Shown here: positions 8,786-19,014 of the stretch, piece by piece
Layout of the letters: every line of letters begins with the position of its first letter
Numbering within the stretch: position 1 is the first letter of the stretch
DNA from: Stenogyne calaminthoides
Lineage: Eukaryota > Streptophyta > Magnoliopsida > Lamiales > Lamiaceae
Assembly: GCA_037126765.1 (NCBI GenBank)
Contig: JBBCBC010000002.1
Coordinates: 15,407,853 to 15,471,852 of the forward strand
DNA length: 64,000 nucleotides
Direction of reading: 5' to 3'
Notes under the pieces: model-generated
Seen by the model: the letters and a program-made list of their open reading frames with translations, nothing else
What the model was told of the DNA's origin: nothing
Database searches by the model: none
Position numbers and translations under genes: made by a program

Positions 8786-11638
8786 TCAACCTTCCTCGGC
8801 TAAGGCACTTGAGGGCGGGGTACTGACCGTCCCAAAAGGAGGCTCTTGCTGGGTAGCCGCCGGCGGACCACCCTCCGAGCTCGATATCTTCTCCATGATT
8901 GGCTTGGATGGCATGTCGACAGCGGGGGGAATGACCTCCGACCTCGGTACCTTCTCCCCGATAGGCTCGACGGGAGCAACAACAGTGGGAGGAACGACCT
9001 CTGAGCTCATCAATTCCTGCACCAAGGGCTCGGAAGATGCATCTAGCAGAGAGTCGGGAAGAGAGCGCATGATCTGCCCTGGGTCCGGAAAAAAAGAGAG
9101 GTCAACGCCAATATCCTCCAAGTCTTGGATATCCAGCAAAACATTGGGAGACAAAGGGTTGTCCCGGACATAGTCCTTGAGGTCGGCGACTAGCCCAGTA
9201 AGGTCGCCAGATGGGTTAACTCGATGACAGATTCGGATGGCACCCGCGAAGGCCATCACATACGCAAAATTAGCGTTCAACTCTTCGGTGGCCTTGAACT
9301 GGGCCTCCCTGGTGTCCAGCTCCCTTTTCGTTCCGGCCAGCTCCTCCCTCAGACCGGCCTCCACTTCGGCAGCCCTTTTCTCTGCCTGGATCGTCTTCAG
9401 CTTCTCGGCCGATAGCGCGGCCTCCGCCCGGGCCGACTTCAGCCTCTCCTCGGCCAGCCCACCCTCCAGCTCAGCCAGGCGACCCTTGAGGGTCGAGATC
9501 TACAGAAGGTGCTCCGCATTGGTTTTCTCCAGCCCCTTCTGGGTTTTGGCCGCCGCCAAGAACGTCTTGGCCTGATCGGATACACGAGCCCGCGACTCAC
9601 AGAGATGTCGGAGCTCGGTTTCAGCTTGGGCACCGGACCTCTCAAGATAAAAGGCGACCTTTAGAGTGTGAACCATGGCCGAGTACATATTGCCCATCAT
9701 CCTCTGGAGATGAGCGTTCTCGTGATCAGTGTGTGTCCACGCCCGGGGCATGTTATGCACGCTGCAGGAGATGTAGCCCAGCCACTTACTGGGAGGTCGG
9801 CCGATTGGAGTGGAGGGCTCCTAAGAAAGCTAACCACCTCTGGGAAAAGTCGGCGGGGCCAAGTTTGGGGCTGCAAGAGAGAACTGAGTTGTCAGAACAT
9901 TGAAAATAATATGAAAAAAGTCACGCAGATAGAGAGGAGAACTCACTCGTTCACCCGCTCCTCCTCCCAGTCTAGGAACGAGTCATCATCTTCATGTCGA
10001 CCTCCCCTCCGAGCTAACGAGGCAGGCCGCGAGCTGGTGGGTGGCGAAGGCGGGGGCGAAGTAGCTGACCACGATCGGGGATGGACCCGATCTTTCCTCC
10101 CCAGGCCCCGATTGATCTCAGATTCGTAAGTCAAAATCTCCTCCCTCACTTTCTTCCGAGCATGCCCGGAAGTAGGCGGAGTCGACCCCTCGGCCTTCCT
10201 CTTGCCTTTGTCGGCAGCAGAGGGACCAGTAGGGACCGAACTTGGAGGGGCGACCTCGACAGGAAGTGGCTTCAGAGGAGCGGCCTCGGAGGTCACCAGT
10301 CACCTCATCTTTCCTAAAACAGACTTCTTGCGAGAGGCCATGATGTCCGCAGGAGGCTTGCGATGGTAAACGGGGATGTTGGGAACTGCGAAAATATTGG
10401 AAGAGGGCCAATCAGTTAGGTCGACACCAAAAGGTGTAATAGGCGCGGATTAAGGGAACTTACAGGGGATGTTCAAATGGAGTGGGTAAGTATACAGGCC
10501 GGCGTTGAGTTGGTCAAGCTCGGAATTCAAAGCGTTCACGTCCCGCCAGCTAGGTGGAGTGTCGCGGACGATGTCAAATGCCTCTTTGAAGTCCCAGTAA
10601 AGGTTTGGCAGTAGTGGGCGTGAAAACTGCAAAAGAAGAAGGGAATTAGATCAGTACAAACATCTATGTCGGACATAGGGCGCAACTTACCATGCTCAAC
10701 CCGATTGGCATAATCGGTTGGGACATTGATGGGAAATGTGATCAAAGGGTCCACCGACTGCCACGCCCCCCCCGACAAACCACCATTTATAGTGCCATCC
10801 CTCAATCTTACTTGGGATCCCGCTCACGAGCTCCCGAATTTTACGGAGCCGCACAGCATTATAGCTACCGGCTTGATGAATGGGCGACATCACAAAGGCT
10901 ATCTCGCCCGGGGTTGGAAGTCGGCGCAGTCCGGCCTGCCCGAGTATGATCATTGTTGAAAGAATGTAACTCCACCTGTTAGGAGTGATATGGGTTAAGC
11001 TCTGGTTCCAAGCCGCTAGCAGGTGGGAGATGGCCGGATGAAGCGAAAACCGGATCCTGGCCTCCATTATTTGTTAATTTATCTCGATCATCCCAGGTGG
11101 CGGCTGGTTGGCGCATTCTTCAGAGATTGCCCCATAAAAGTGCACGTCCTGGGGGACCTTATACTTGCGGCGGAGGGATTGTACGTAGCCGTCGGTGAGA
11201 ACCGACCTATTTTTGTCGTGCGATGCCACGAAGCCGGACTCGACCGACTTCCAGTATTCGGTCTGGTCTCTTGTATGGGGCCTGGGCCATATAAGAGTGA
11301 TAGTCGAAAGCCCGCTCGTAGGCCCTATATTTCCGGGCCAGGCGAGAAGGTCCGGACCTCTCCCCCCTCACCGGCGCGGCCCTACGGAGGGAACTCGGCT
11401 CCAGGGCGGGAACGTGTATTATTTCTTCCAACTCCATCATGAATTGGTCATCATCGTCTCCACAGTCGTCCCGACTGGCGCCGGGGGCACCTCCGGTATG
11501 AGGCGTGGCAGTATTAGGGGCAGCGATCTCACTTTGGCTGTGGCGGTACAGTTCCGCGATCGTCGTATTGTCGTCGTCGGATGATGAGGAAATCATGAAC
11601 GGATGGGGCGTAGGAGCAGATTCAGAACCGGAGGCCAT
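8786..11638 (-). pseudogene. Antisense gene of element A (Transposase_28-like, with coiled coil)
   Basis: A long, multiply broken coding region opposite to gag-pol. From ATG at 11638 it reads MASGSESAPTPHPF, an acidic Ser/Asp-rich N-terminus. The next frame gives SLRRKYKVPQDVHFYGAISE and ANQPPPGMIEIN, then (10696-11067) EARIRFSLHPAISHLL, THITPNRWSYIL and IEGWHYKWWFV. This order (K-Y-x-[VIL]-P, PPPG, G-x-R-x-PLHP, L-x-PN-x-W, GW-x-x-x-[WF]FFV) matches what I recall of Pfam Transposase_28, 'putative gypsy type transposon'. A charged middle follows (9943-10296, with KGKRKAEG and ARKKVREE). Last come a helical, probably coiled-coil, segment (9364 down: GLREELAGTKRELDTREAQF) and a Pro/Val/Glu-rich tail ending at 8786. 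Antisense ORFs downstream of pol are known in Tat elements; their role is unknown. Frame changes near 11260, 11070, 10690, 10300 and 9500 could be introns or decay. Confidence 0.7.
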
Positions 11639-11780
11639 TGATGTGAATCAGAGAAGAGGCGGTTACCTGGAAAGCTGATAGGTCTCTGAAGGATGGCAGG
11701 AATGACAGCCGCTGAAGTTCGAATCTCTGAGTTTCGGAAGCAAGAAAGAGGAAGGGCTTGGAGGGTGAAACCCTATGCCC

Positions 11781-11790
11781 ATTTATAGAG
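11781..11790 (-). promoter_or_regulatory. TATA-like box of the antisense gene of A
   Basis: CTCTATAAAT on the minus strand, 143 bp before the ATG at 11638. The same ten bases occur on the minus strand at 41817-41826 inside element C. This suggests that the antisense gene has its own promoter, separate from the LTR. Confidence 0.5.
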
Positions 11791-12098
11791 AATGTCGGGG
11801 GGACGAAAGAATAAATTTGAACTATCAAGGTCCCCCGTGGAAATTAGGGCTGCGCGGACAGTGCGTAGGAAGCACGCGATCGCAGATTGGGCGGACTCGC
11901 GGCTTGAAACGTCACTCGCCTGCCATACCATCATTACAATCCTGTCACTTGTCGCGCCGAATTGGGAAATCAAGACAACCCTACGACTCCCCAAGGACAA
12001 GGGTTTGACTCGGGTACAAATCCCGAGATCAACTTGCTGAAGGTCGGTAAAGATCAACGGTTCAAGACAAGGTCCCAGAGCAAGCTTGCGACCTCATC

Positions 12099-12110
12099 TT
12101 GGGGGGCAAT
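12099..12110 (+). other. Polypurine tract of element A
   Basis: TTGGGGGGCAAT immediately before the 3' LTR, which starts TGTTATAGGG at 12111. This is the primer site for plus-strand synthesis. Confidence 0.8.
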
Positions 12111-12700
12111 TGTTATAGGGGGAAATAACCCAACTTAGTGGAAGTCGGGAGTCGGGTCGACCTATGGTCAATACATTATCCGATTATTATCCAACTGGGG
12201 CAAGCCTTGAGTGGCTTCGTAAGGTTGGAAGGTCGCTAGAAGTGTGGGGAGCCATGAAGGTCGCTAGGCGACTTGGTAGGATCCGAAAGTCGGGGCCGAC
12301 TGCCTCCGGAGCTTGAGTGAAGATAAATACGGAAGAGATTTAGGTAGTTAAGAGGGCGGATTTCTCGGGATAAAACCAGGGAATGTGTATCTGTAAGTGC
12401 GACTTGCGGACCAAGAAAGGAAACCCTAGGTTGGTCCACAAGAAGAAGCCCACGAAGACTGTAACCTTAGATCTGTATCTATAAGTATCACCTGTAATGT
12501 ACATTGTAAAGGATCAAAATCTTAGTACTCTAGGCATATATTATACAGTAAAAATCCTGGCTTGTTGCCCCCAGACGTAGTCTAATTTACAGACAAACTG
12601 GGAAACCAAATTGAGTGTCTTGCATTGCTTTTGCCATTACGTTGATCGAATCTCTTAACAATTAATTGTTTGTTCGCCGGTAATCAAACCGGGTGCAACA
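12111..12700 (+). repeat. 3' LTR of element A
   Basis: 590 bp, same length as the 5' LTR, with about 30 single-base differences and no obvious indel. It is followed directly by the TSD CAACT (12701-12705). Confidence 0.95.
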
Positions 12701-12705
12701 CAACT

Positions 12706-14302
12706 GTCCCAAGTGGGGAGAGGGTATGTATGACGCGGCCTCCCGCATTTCTGGGCATGGGGGAGATAGGTCATTCCCCCTGCCCTATTCCCTGGTCGGC
12801 GTTTCTGGGGGCGGGCTCCGTCTGTTGGCAACCTCTCTGTTGGCGATCATGGTCCCTCTGAGGTCGCTTGACAAACTCGTCCAACAAACCATCTTCGTAC
12901 AGTCTCCAGAGTTGGGGGAGTAGATCCTTGCACTCACTTGTGTAGTGGCCTACCTGCTCGTGAAAATGGCAGAACTTGTTGGGGTTCAGCTTGTCTTTAC
13001 TCTTGATGGGGCGAGGCGGGAGGAGTAATTCCTGCTCTCTGATCTGATTGTAAACATGCTCGGGAGTCATGCCCAATGCTTCCATCAGTTTGACTGGGAT
13101 GTTCTCTTCGAATGGCTTGAAGCTGTCGGGTGCCTTGTAGTGACCCTTCTTTGAATCTGCAACTTTCTTATTCTCCAAAAGTCGGGATTCCATCAGTTCT
13201 GACGTATGGATCAGATTGCTCGCCCGCCTTCGGAAGTCAACATAGCTAGCCGAGTAGTCGGTGGTCATGCGCCGTTACAGCTTGGTACCTTTTCTGAGGC
13301 CGGAGACTACCCCTAATAGCTTCGCCTCATCCCCTATGGGATCCCCTTCGAGGATGAGTTTGTCGATCCTTTCAAGGTAGGACCGATCCGACTCGGTTTC
13401 TCCCTGCTGGGTATTCATGAGGCGCTGCCTGGTCGCAGGTCGGGGTGCCAATGCTGTGAAGTGGGTCAGGAACAGCCTAGCGAGCTGTTCGAAAGTATCT
13501 ACCGAGAAAGGCGGTAGTGAGGTGAACCACTGGTGAGCCTGGTCACTCAAAGTTAGCGAGAATAGTCGGCATTTGGAAGCGTCGGATGCGTCCATCGATG
13601 CCATGTAGGAGTTATACTTTGCCACATGGACCCTTGGATCCGAGTTTCCATTGTAGCGGTCCAAGGTCACTACGTTGATTTTTCTCTGGGTAGGTGCCAG
13701 AGTAATCATTGCCCCGAGTGGAGAATCTGGGACGACGAGACTATTGTCTATCCCCGTCGGCCCATTTTGATTTTCCACCCATTTGATAAGTTGCTGGACC
13801 TCTCATCGTGATGTATGTTCAGAGCCAATGCGAGGTCGCGCTCTACTTGATCAGCATGTCGGGGTTGAGACTGGGCCTCATCCTCGACGACCATCGGGAC
13901 CTTTTGAATCCCTAGATCCCCGAGCCGATTGAACACATTTTTTTACCCTACCGGTCGTTCCAGGAGTCGACGATTCCGAACGATAGCATGCGTTGCCAGA
14001 TCGTAGGTCAGTTGGCCCATTGAACATCCCTTTCTGGCTTGGTCCCCCTTATTCCTGGAAGTTCCGGCATCATGGGCCACTTTTTTGACCGGGGGCAGTT
14101 CTTCTTCGCCGTCGAAGGCAAGGCACTTCTTATTGAGGACGGCCATTACGACCTTCGCATCCTCTGGTGTTTGGAACAGATTCCACCAGTCAGGAGTGAT
14201 CAACGGAGCCACGAGGCGGGTGCGCTGTTAGCTCAGAAAGGCTTCGGCACCATCACGGGCGTCCGTTTCATGTCCGGTGGGGTTACCTTGGTTTATCACC
14301 AT
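12706..14302 (-). pseudogene. gag of element B, broken
   Basis: Minus-strand gag of the element that hosts A. The start ATG at 14302 (MVINQGNPTGHETDARDG) is followed by TAA at 14228-14230. Downstream blocks are 13943-14212 (TPDWWNLFQTPEDAK, KKCLAFDGEEELPP), 13275-13778 (TQRKINVVTLDRYNG, then RLFLTHFTALAPRPATRQRL and ERIDKLILEGDPIGDEAKL), and 12771-13268. The last ends in a zinc knuckle, CHFHEQVGHYTSEC (C-x2-H-x4-H-x4-C). It is better preserved than gag of A and gives the correct frame for it. The coding frame runs into 12705 and resumes at 916, with GTVGGL spanning the join. This shows that A landed in an already formed B element. Confidence 0.88.
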
Positions 14303-14358
14303 TATTTGATCGGAAAGATGGGTTTTCCCGGGAATTGATGTAATTCTCCAAGAAAAAG

Positions 14359-14377
14359 TTCCCACAGACGGCGCCCA
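14359..14377 (-). other. Primer binding site of element B
   Basis: On the minus strand, TGGGCGCCGTCTGTGGGAAC follows the LTR end within one or two bases. It is the same site as in A with G for A at one position. Confidence 0.75.
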
Positions 14378-14378
14378 T

Positions 14379-14958
14379 TGTTGTGCCCAGTTTATAACTT
14401 TCGGCCAACAAATAACAATTAAAGTAGGTGATCAACGTAAATGAAATAACACTTAAGTTTGATTACCCAGTTCGCCTTTTGAATAAGACTACGTCTGGGG
14501 GCTCCAAGCCAAGAATATTGTATTACTCTTTTTCTGCCTAGAATGCTAAAAATTCGATCCTTTACAATGACACATACATGTTGTATTTATAGACATAGAA
14601 TTAGGTTAAGTGTCTTCATGGGCTTTCCCGCGGGCTTGCTAGGGTTTCAGCCACCAGAGTTAGGGTTCCTCTTAGGGTTTTCCGGTTTATCCCTCGATCC
14701 TCGCTCCCAGATACACATACCATGATTACGATCCGCAATATCCACACCATTAACCGACTTCGAGACCAAGTCACCTCCGACCTGTGCAATTTTCCAAGTC
14801 TCTACATGACCTTCATGTTCCTCCAAGTCGCTGTGCGACCTGCGTAACATTTTAAGTCGCCTCGTGGCCTACATAGTCAAAACGAAGTCGTCCCTAATGA
14901 TAAGTGTATGATGGAGAGTCACCGCCTCCGGCAGATCGGACAATTTCACGTTACAACA
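14379..14958 (-). repeat. 5' LTR of element B
   Basis: 580 bp. On the minus strand it starts TGTTGTAACGTGAAATTG and ends CTGGGCACAACA. It shares with A's LTR the block CCCCCAGACGTAGTC, then GAACTGGGTAA (plus-strand complement at 14465-14500), but is otherwise diverged. A and B are therefore sister families rather than one. The partner LTR lies outside the window. A TATA-like CTATAAATAC (minus) is near 14583. Confidence 0.85.
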
Positions 14959-15387
14959 ACAGGATACAGGTTGCCCACTGAGATTTTTATCTCACCCCAA
15001 CTTTAACATTTTCAGGTTACGAAACTGAGACCCGGGAGTTGCAGTAGACAACCGTTTCCCCACATGTTTTTATGTACCTAAATGAATTTGAAGGACAATT
15101 TAACTGTTAAACTTTCTTTCATGAACCCCACTATCACTTCTCTCGAAAGTCGTACTTGAGGCTCATCGGTGATGTTTCTATAAAAACATGAAATGATTAT
15201 TTTGAACATGGCTACTTTTGTTAAAATGGTTTATATGTTTTTCCGCTGCAAAGTAATGTTCTTATGACCATGTGTTTTAGTTTTAAAAGAAATTTTCAGG
15301 CTTAGTTTTCCGGTTCACTAAGTAATGACTCGGGTTTAGATCGTCGAGATTCTCTAAAATTAACTTTCTGAATTCCGGGGCGTTACA
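14959..15387 (-). mobile_element. LTR fragment, probably Gypsy chromovirus type
   Basis: On the minus strand it begins TGTAACGCCCCGGAATTC, a very common start of plant Gypsy LTRs of the Tekay/Galadriel sort. It runs without coding potential to 14959, where it is cut by B. It includes TGAGATAAAAATCTCAGTGG. Only the ends and general character support this. No partner is in the window, and the family name is a recollection rather than a search result. Confidence 0.45.
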
Positions 15388-17460
15388 TGGTGTGTCTGTG
15401 AAAAAATTTTCTAGTGATAATGTTAAGGAGTATCTTTATAAAACATTTCATAGTTATATACTACATAATGACATTCTCCACCAAATATCGTGTGTTGACA
15501 CACCGTCTCAAAATCAGTGTGGCGGAAAGAAAGAATAGATATCTACTTGAAAAAGCTAGACACTTGTTATTTTTCATGCAAGTACCTAAAACCTTTTGGG
15601 CTGATGTTTTTTCTACTGCTTGCTTTCTTATAAATCTCATTCCTTCTTCGGTTCTTGGTGGTAAAACTCATTTTCATGTTCTATTTCCATCTAAGTCCTT
15701 GTTTCCTATTGAGCCTAGAATATTTGGTTGTGCTTGTTTTTTTCGGGATGTTTCCACCTCAAATCATAAAATTAGATCCAAAATCTGTGAAGTGCATTTT
15801 CTTGGGCTATTTTAGGGTACAAAAGGGTTATCGGTGTTTCTGTCCTAGTCTCAACATGTATCTTGTATATGCTGATGTGTCTTTTCTGAGCATAAGTCAT
15901 TCTCTCATTCCACTTCTCCTCCCACGGAGGGGGAGGATACAGACTTTTTGATATATACAGTTCCTCTTTTGGTGATTCCTCCATCTGATTCCACTAGGCC
16001 ACCTATCATATAGACGTACTCTCGGCATCCTCCACCTTCTATTCCTGCTACTACTGATTTGGTTTCCGATATGCCAGCTTCATGTCCTGATGAGCCAATA
16101 TCTTCGTCAACAGATCCTTCTCCAAGTGATGATATACCCATTGCTCTTCGAAAAGGCAAATGTTCTTTCACTTATCCCATTTCCTCTTTTGTTTCATATG
16201 ATCACTTATCCACTTCCTCTCGAACTTTTGTTTCTTCTCTTCAGACTGTCCCTAAAACCGTTCAAGAAGCTTTTGCCCATCCCGGTTAGCGTAATGCCAA
16301 TGAATGCATTAGATGTTACTGGCACTTGGATTTTGGTGGATCTTCCTGCAGGTAAACGACCTATTGGCTACAAATGTGTGTTTACTGTTAAAGTTAATCT
16401 TGATGGTTCTGTGGCTAGGTTGAAAGCTCGCCTTGTTGCCAAAGTTTATGCTCAGACTTATGGTGTTGATTATTCCGACACGTTTTCTCCTGTTTCCAAG
16501 CTTACATCGATTAGGCTCTTTTTCGATGGTAGCTACTAATCATTGGCCTTTACACCAGTTGGACATCAAGAATGTCTTTCTCCATGGTGATCTCGTTGAT
16601 ACAATTTATATGGAGCAACCACCAGGCTTTGTTGCTCAGGGGGAGACTAATAAGGTATGTTATCTTCAAAAGTCTTTGTATGGTTTGAAACAGAGTCCTC
16701 GTGCATGGTATTTTTACTCGTGTTGTTGAGAAATTAGTATGAAGTAGAGTAAATCTGATGATTCTATTGTTTACATGCATTCTGAGAGTGGCATTATCTT
16801 GACGGTTGTGTATGTGGATGATATTGTGATCACTGGGAATTATTCTAAAGGGATTGCATCTTTAAAAACATTCCTTCCTACTCGTGTTGATACAATTTAA
16901 AGGGATTGTTGAGAAATTAGTATGAAGTAGAGTAAATCTGGTGATTCTATTGTTTACATGCATTCTGAGAGTGGCATTATCTTGATGGTTGTGTATGTGG
17001 ATGATATTGTGATCACTGGGAATGATTCTAAAGGGATTGCATCTTTAAAAACATTCCTTCCTACTCAGTTTACTAGCAAAGATTTGAGGACACTTAAATA
17101 TTTCCTTGGTGTTGAAATAGGTAGGAGTAAGAAGAGAACTTTCCTGTCTCAAAGAAAGTATGTGCTCGATTTACTTTCTGAAATAGAAAAATTGGAAGTT
17201 AAGCCGTGTAGCTCTCCAATGGTTCCCAATTTGTAGCTTACAAAGAGGGTGTGTTATTTAATGATCCTGGAAGATACAGAAGGCTAGTTGGAATATAGAA
17301 TTATCTTAGGGTGACATGTCCGGATATTGCTTACCCTTGTGAGTCAGTATATGTCTCACCAACTGTTGATCACTAGAAGGTGGTAGAGAAAATCTTGTGT
17401 TATTTGAAGGAAGCCTCTGGACGTGGAATTGTGTATATTGACCATGGTCATGATAAAGTA
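15388..17460 (+). pseudogene. Element D: Copia integrase and RT, first part
   Basis: A heavily decayed Ty1/Copia pol on the plus strand. The integrase tail starts abruptly at 15388 (FSSDNVKEYL), followed by ARHLLFFMQVPKTFWADVFS, PIEPRIFGCACFF and HFLGLF with several frameshifts (15390-15840). A Ser/Pro-rich spacer runs to about 16280. RT follows: GTWILVDLPAGKRPIGYKCV, ARLVAKVYAQTYGVDYSDTF, LDIKNVFLHGDL, MEQPPGFVAQGE and SLYGLKQSPRAWY (16320-16710). VVYVDDIVITGN then occurs twice because of a 161-bp duplication. It ends inside RNase H at 17455, where element E is inserted, and continues at 55014. No 5' LTR or gag is visible, so the left part was lost. Low remaining identity suggests an old insertion. 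Confidence 0.82.
16723..17066 (+). repeat. 161-bp near-tandem duplication over the RT active site
   Basis: 16723-16883 and 16906-17066 match with only a few differences (offset 183 bp, 22-bp spacer). Each copy includes TATGTGGATGATATTGTG, the YVDD codons. The spacer repeats GTTGATACAATTTA from 16595 upstream, so the event was a rearrangement within RT. Confidence 0.92.
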
Positions 17461-18241
17461 CGAAAATATGTGAAACGGGGTTGTGTTTAGTAAAACAAAC
17501 TGATGTTACACTGAATGTTGTAGCACTCAAAGTAACACTAGTAAAACAGAGACAGTAATCAGCGGAAGACTCAGAAACACAACACACGATTTGTTTAATA
17601 AGACTTTGCACAATCTATATCAAATAGATTGTGATGACTTATGGCCGAAATCACTATTTATCAAAATAATGAGTACAAAGAGGTTCACAGATCGAATCAT
17701 CTTGAAACAAGATCAAACATATGATCTAAAGGCTAGGTGTATCTCTACACTACGTGACTATTCTATATGTATGAAAAGATCTACACCGAGACTAACATTC
17801 CATATAAAATAAATCCAGTAGCACTCGAAGTATTGTAAACCCTACAATTGATGCACTAAGCACTCAAGAGTTGATGCTTGGTTGTTGCTTCGACAAAACA
17901 GTACATAACATTTGATAAGCACAACAGTGTCTTCTATTTAAAGACTTCGTGTATGCTTTACTAGACCCTCCTTGAAGGATCTAGAAACTCTTCCACCCAC
18001 TCTCCCATGATCTATAACTGCCACTTAGTGGGTCTTCTCTAATCTTCTGAAAACAATAGCATGATCTAGTCCCTTCTACTCGATTCTTGAAGCTTGTGGA
18101 ATCTTGCAGAACAACCTAGATCATAACCCTGCAGTCAATAACATCAAAGACAACATTGAACACAGAAATGTTAGTGGTTAAGAAGAAAGGACGAATACTG
18201 ATGTTGTAACCAATGTTGTAACATCGGTGGCAACATCAACA
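17461..18241 (-). repeat. 3' LTR of element E
   Basis: 781 bp. In plus orientation it runs from CGAAAATATG (aligned to TGAAAGTGTT in the partner, so the terminal TG has mutated) to GGCAACATCAACA. It lacks about 44 bp present in the partner near 54565 (around TTGTTGTGGCTAAATACTCC) and shows scattered substitutions. Confidence 0.88.
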
Positions 18242-19014
18242 ATCTCCCCTATTCGATCTTTCTGCTACAACACACCTGAAATAATAAATACATCAGGTAC
18301 TGTGCATGATAGAGCTTATAATCATATCAGCTGCACTACTAAGTGTCAAACCATTATGTAGCTATCAAGAATCGAATAAACATCATCAAACAATTTCATT
18401 TGTTTGAGAAACTTCAATCTACATAAAAGTTTATCAGAGCATAGTACAAGATATTGAAACTTATCAGACCAAAGGGAAAATGGTACAAGTACAACATGTA
18501 TTAATCCTTATACCTGCAGACAAAGTAGAGCTTATGTTACTTGAACATATCTCCACCAATCAAGGAATATAGTAGAGTTGTCATGAAGATATGAATAGAT
18601 CACACTGAACTATCTACACAAATTACTCTTATCCAAATCATCAAGGTAAGACTATCAGAGCAATGAAAACAAGGATATCAGAGCAATGACAAAACTCTTA
18701 ACCTAAAACAATCAGAATATGATCATCAGAGCAAACCAACAATTAATACTCAAAAACAGAATATCAGAGTAAACATTAATACTCATAAATATAAACAAGC
18801 AAACCTATCAACTATTGTTCAATAATTCAAAATCAAATGAACAGAGTTTAGGAAATAAGGATCATATGAATAAAGAAGGAAAACAAAGATAGTAGGAGGT
18901 GAACAAACTTAAATATCAGCTGCAGTATCATCAAGGCCAGCACATGCTCCCCCTCAACTTGTTCTTAACTCCCCCTATCTTCATGATCTTAAATCAAACT
19001 CCCCCATTCAATCA
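18242..19014 (-). other. 3' untranslated region of element E with polypurine tract
   Basis: On the minus strand AATAGGGGAGAT (18242-18253 complement) touches the LTR and is the likely polypurine tract. The rest, up to the stop of the third ORF at 19015, has no credible ORF. It is A-rich and repeats ATCAGAGCAA/ATCAGAGTAA several times (18650-18780). CTCCCCCT clusters at 18945-19005 are further purine tracts on the coding strand. Confidence 0.6.

Larger units (their letters stand above)
922..12700 (+). mobile_element. Element A: Ty3/Gypsy (Tat-like) retrotransposon, complete ends
   Basis: An 11.8-kb element with two 590-bp LTRs (922-1511 and 12111-12700). Both start TGTT and end TGCAACA. It is flanked by the 5-bp target duplication CAACT (917-921 and 12701-12705). 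A primer-binding-like site follows the left LTR, and a G-rich polypurine tract precedes the right one. Domain order is gag, PR, RT, RNase H, a second RNase H, integrase. About 5 kb of 3' region follows with an antisense gene. That plan is characteristic of the Tat lineage of plant Gypsy elements. By eye the LTRs differ at about 30 of 590 positions, so the insertion is not recent. Stops and frameshifts affect gag, protease, RT and RNase H; integrase is open but has a mutated catalytic residue. Confidence 0.93.
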
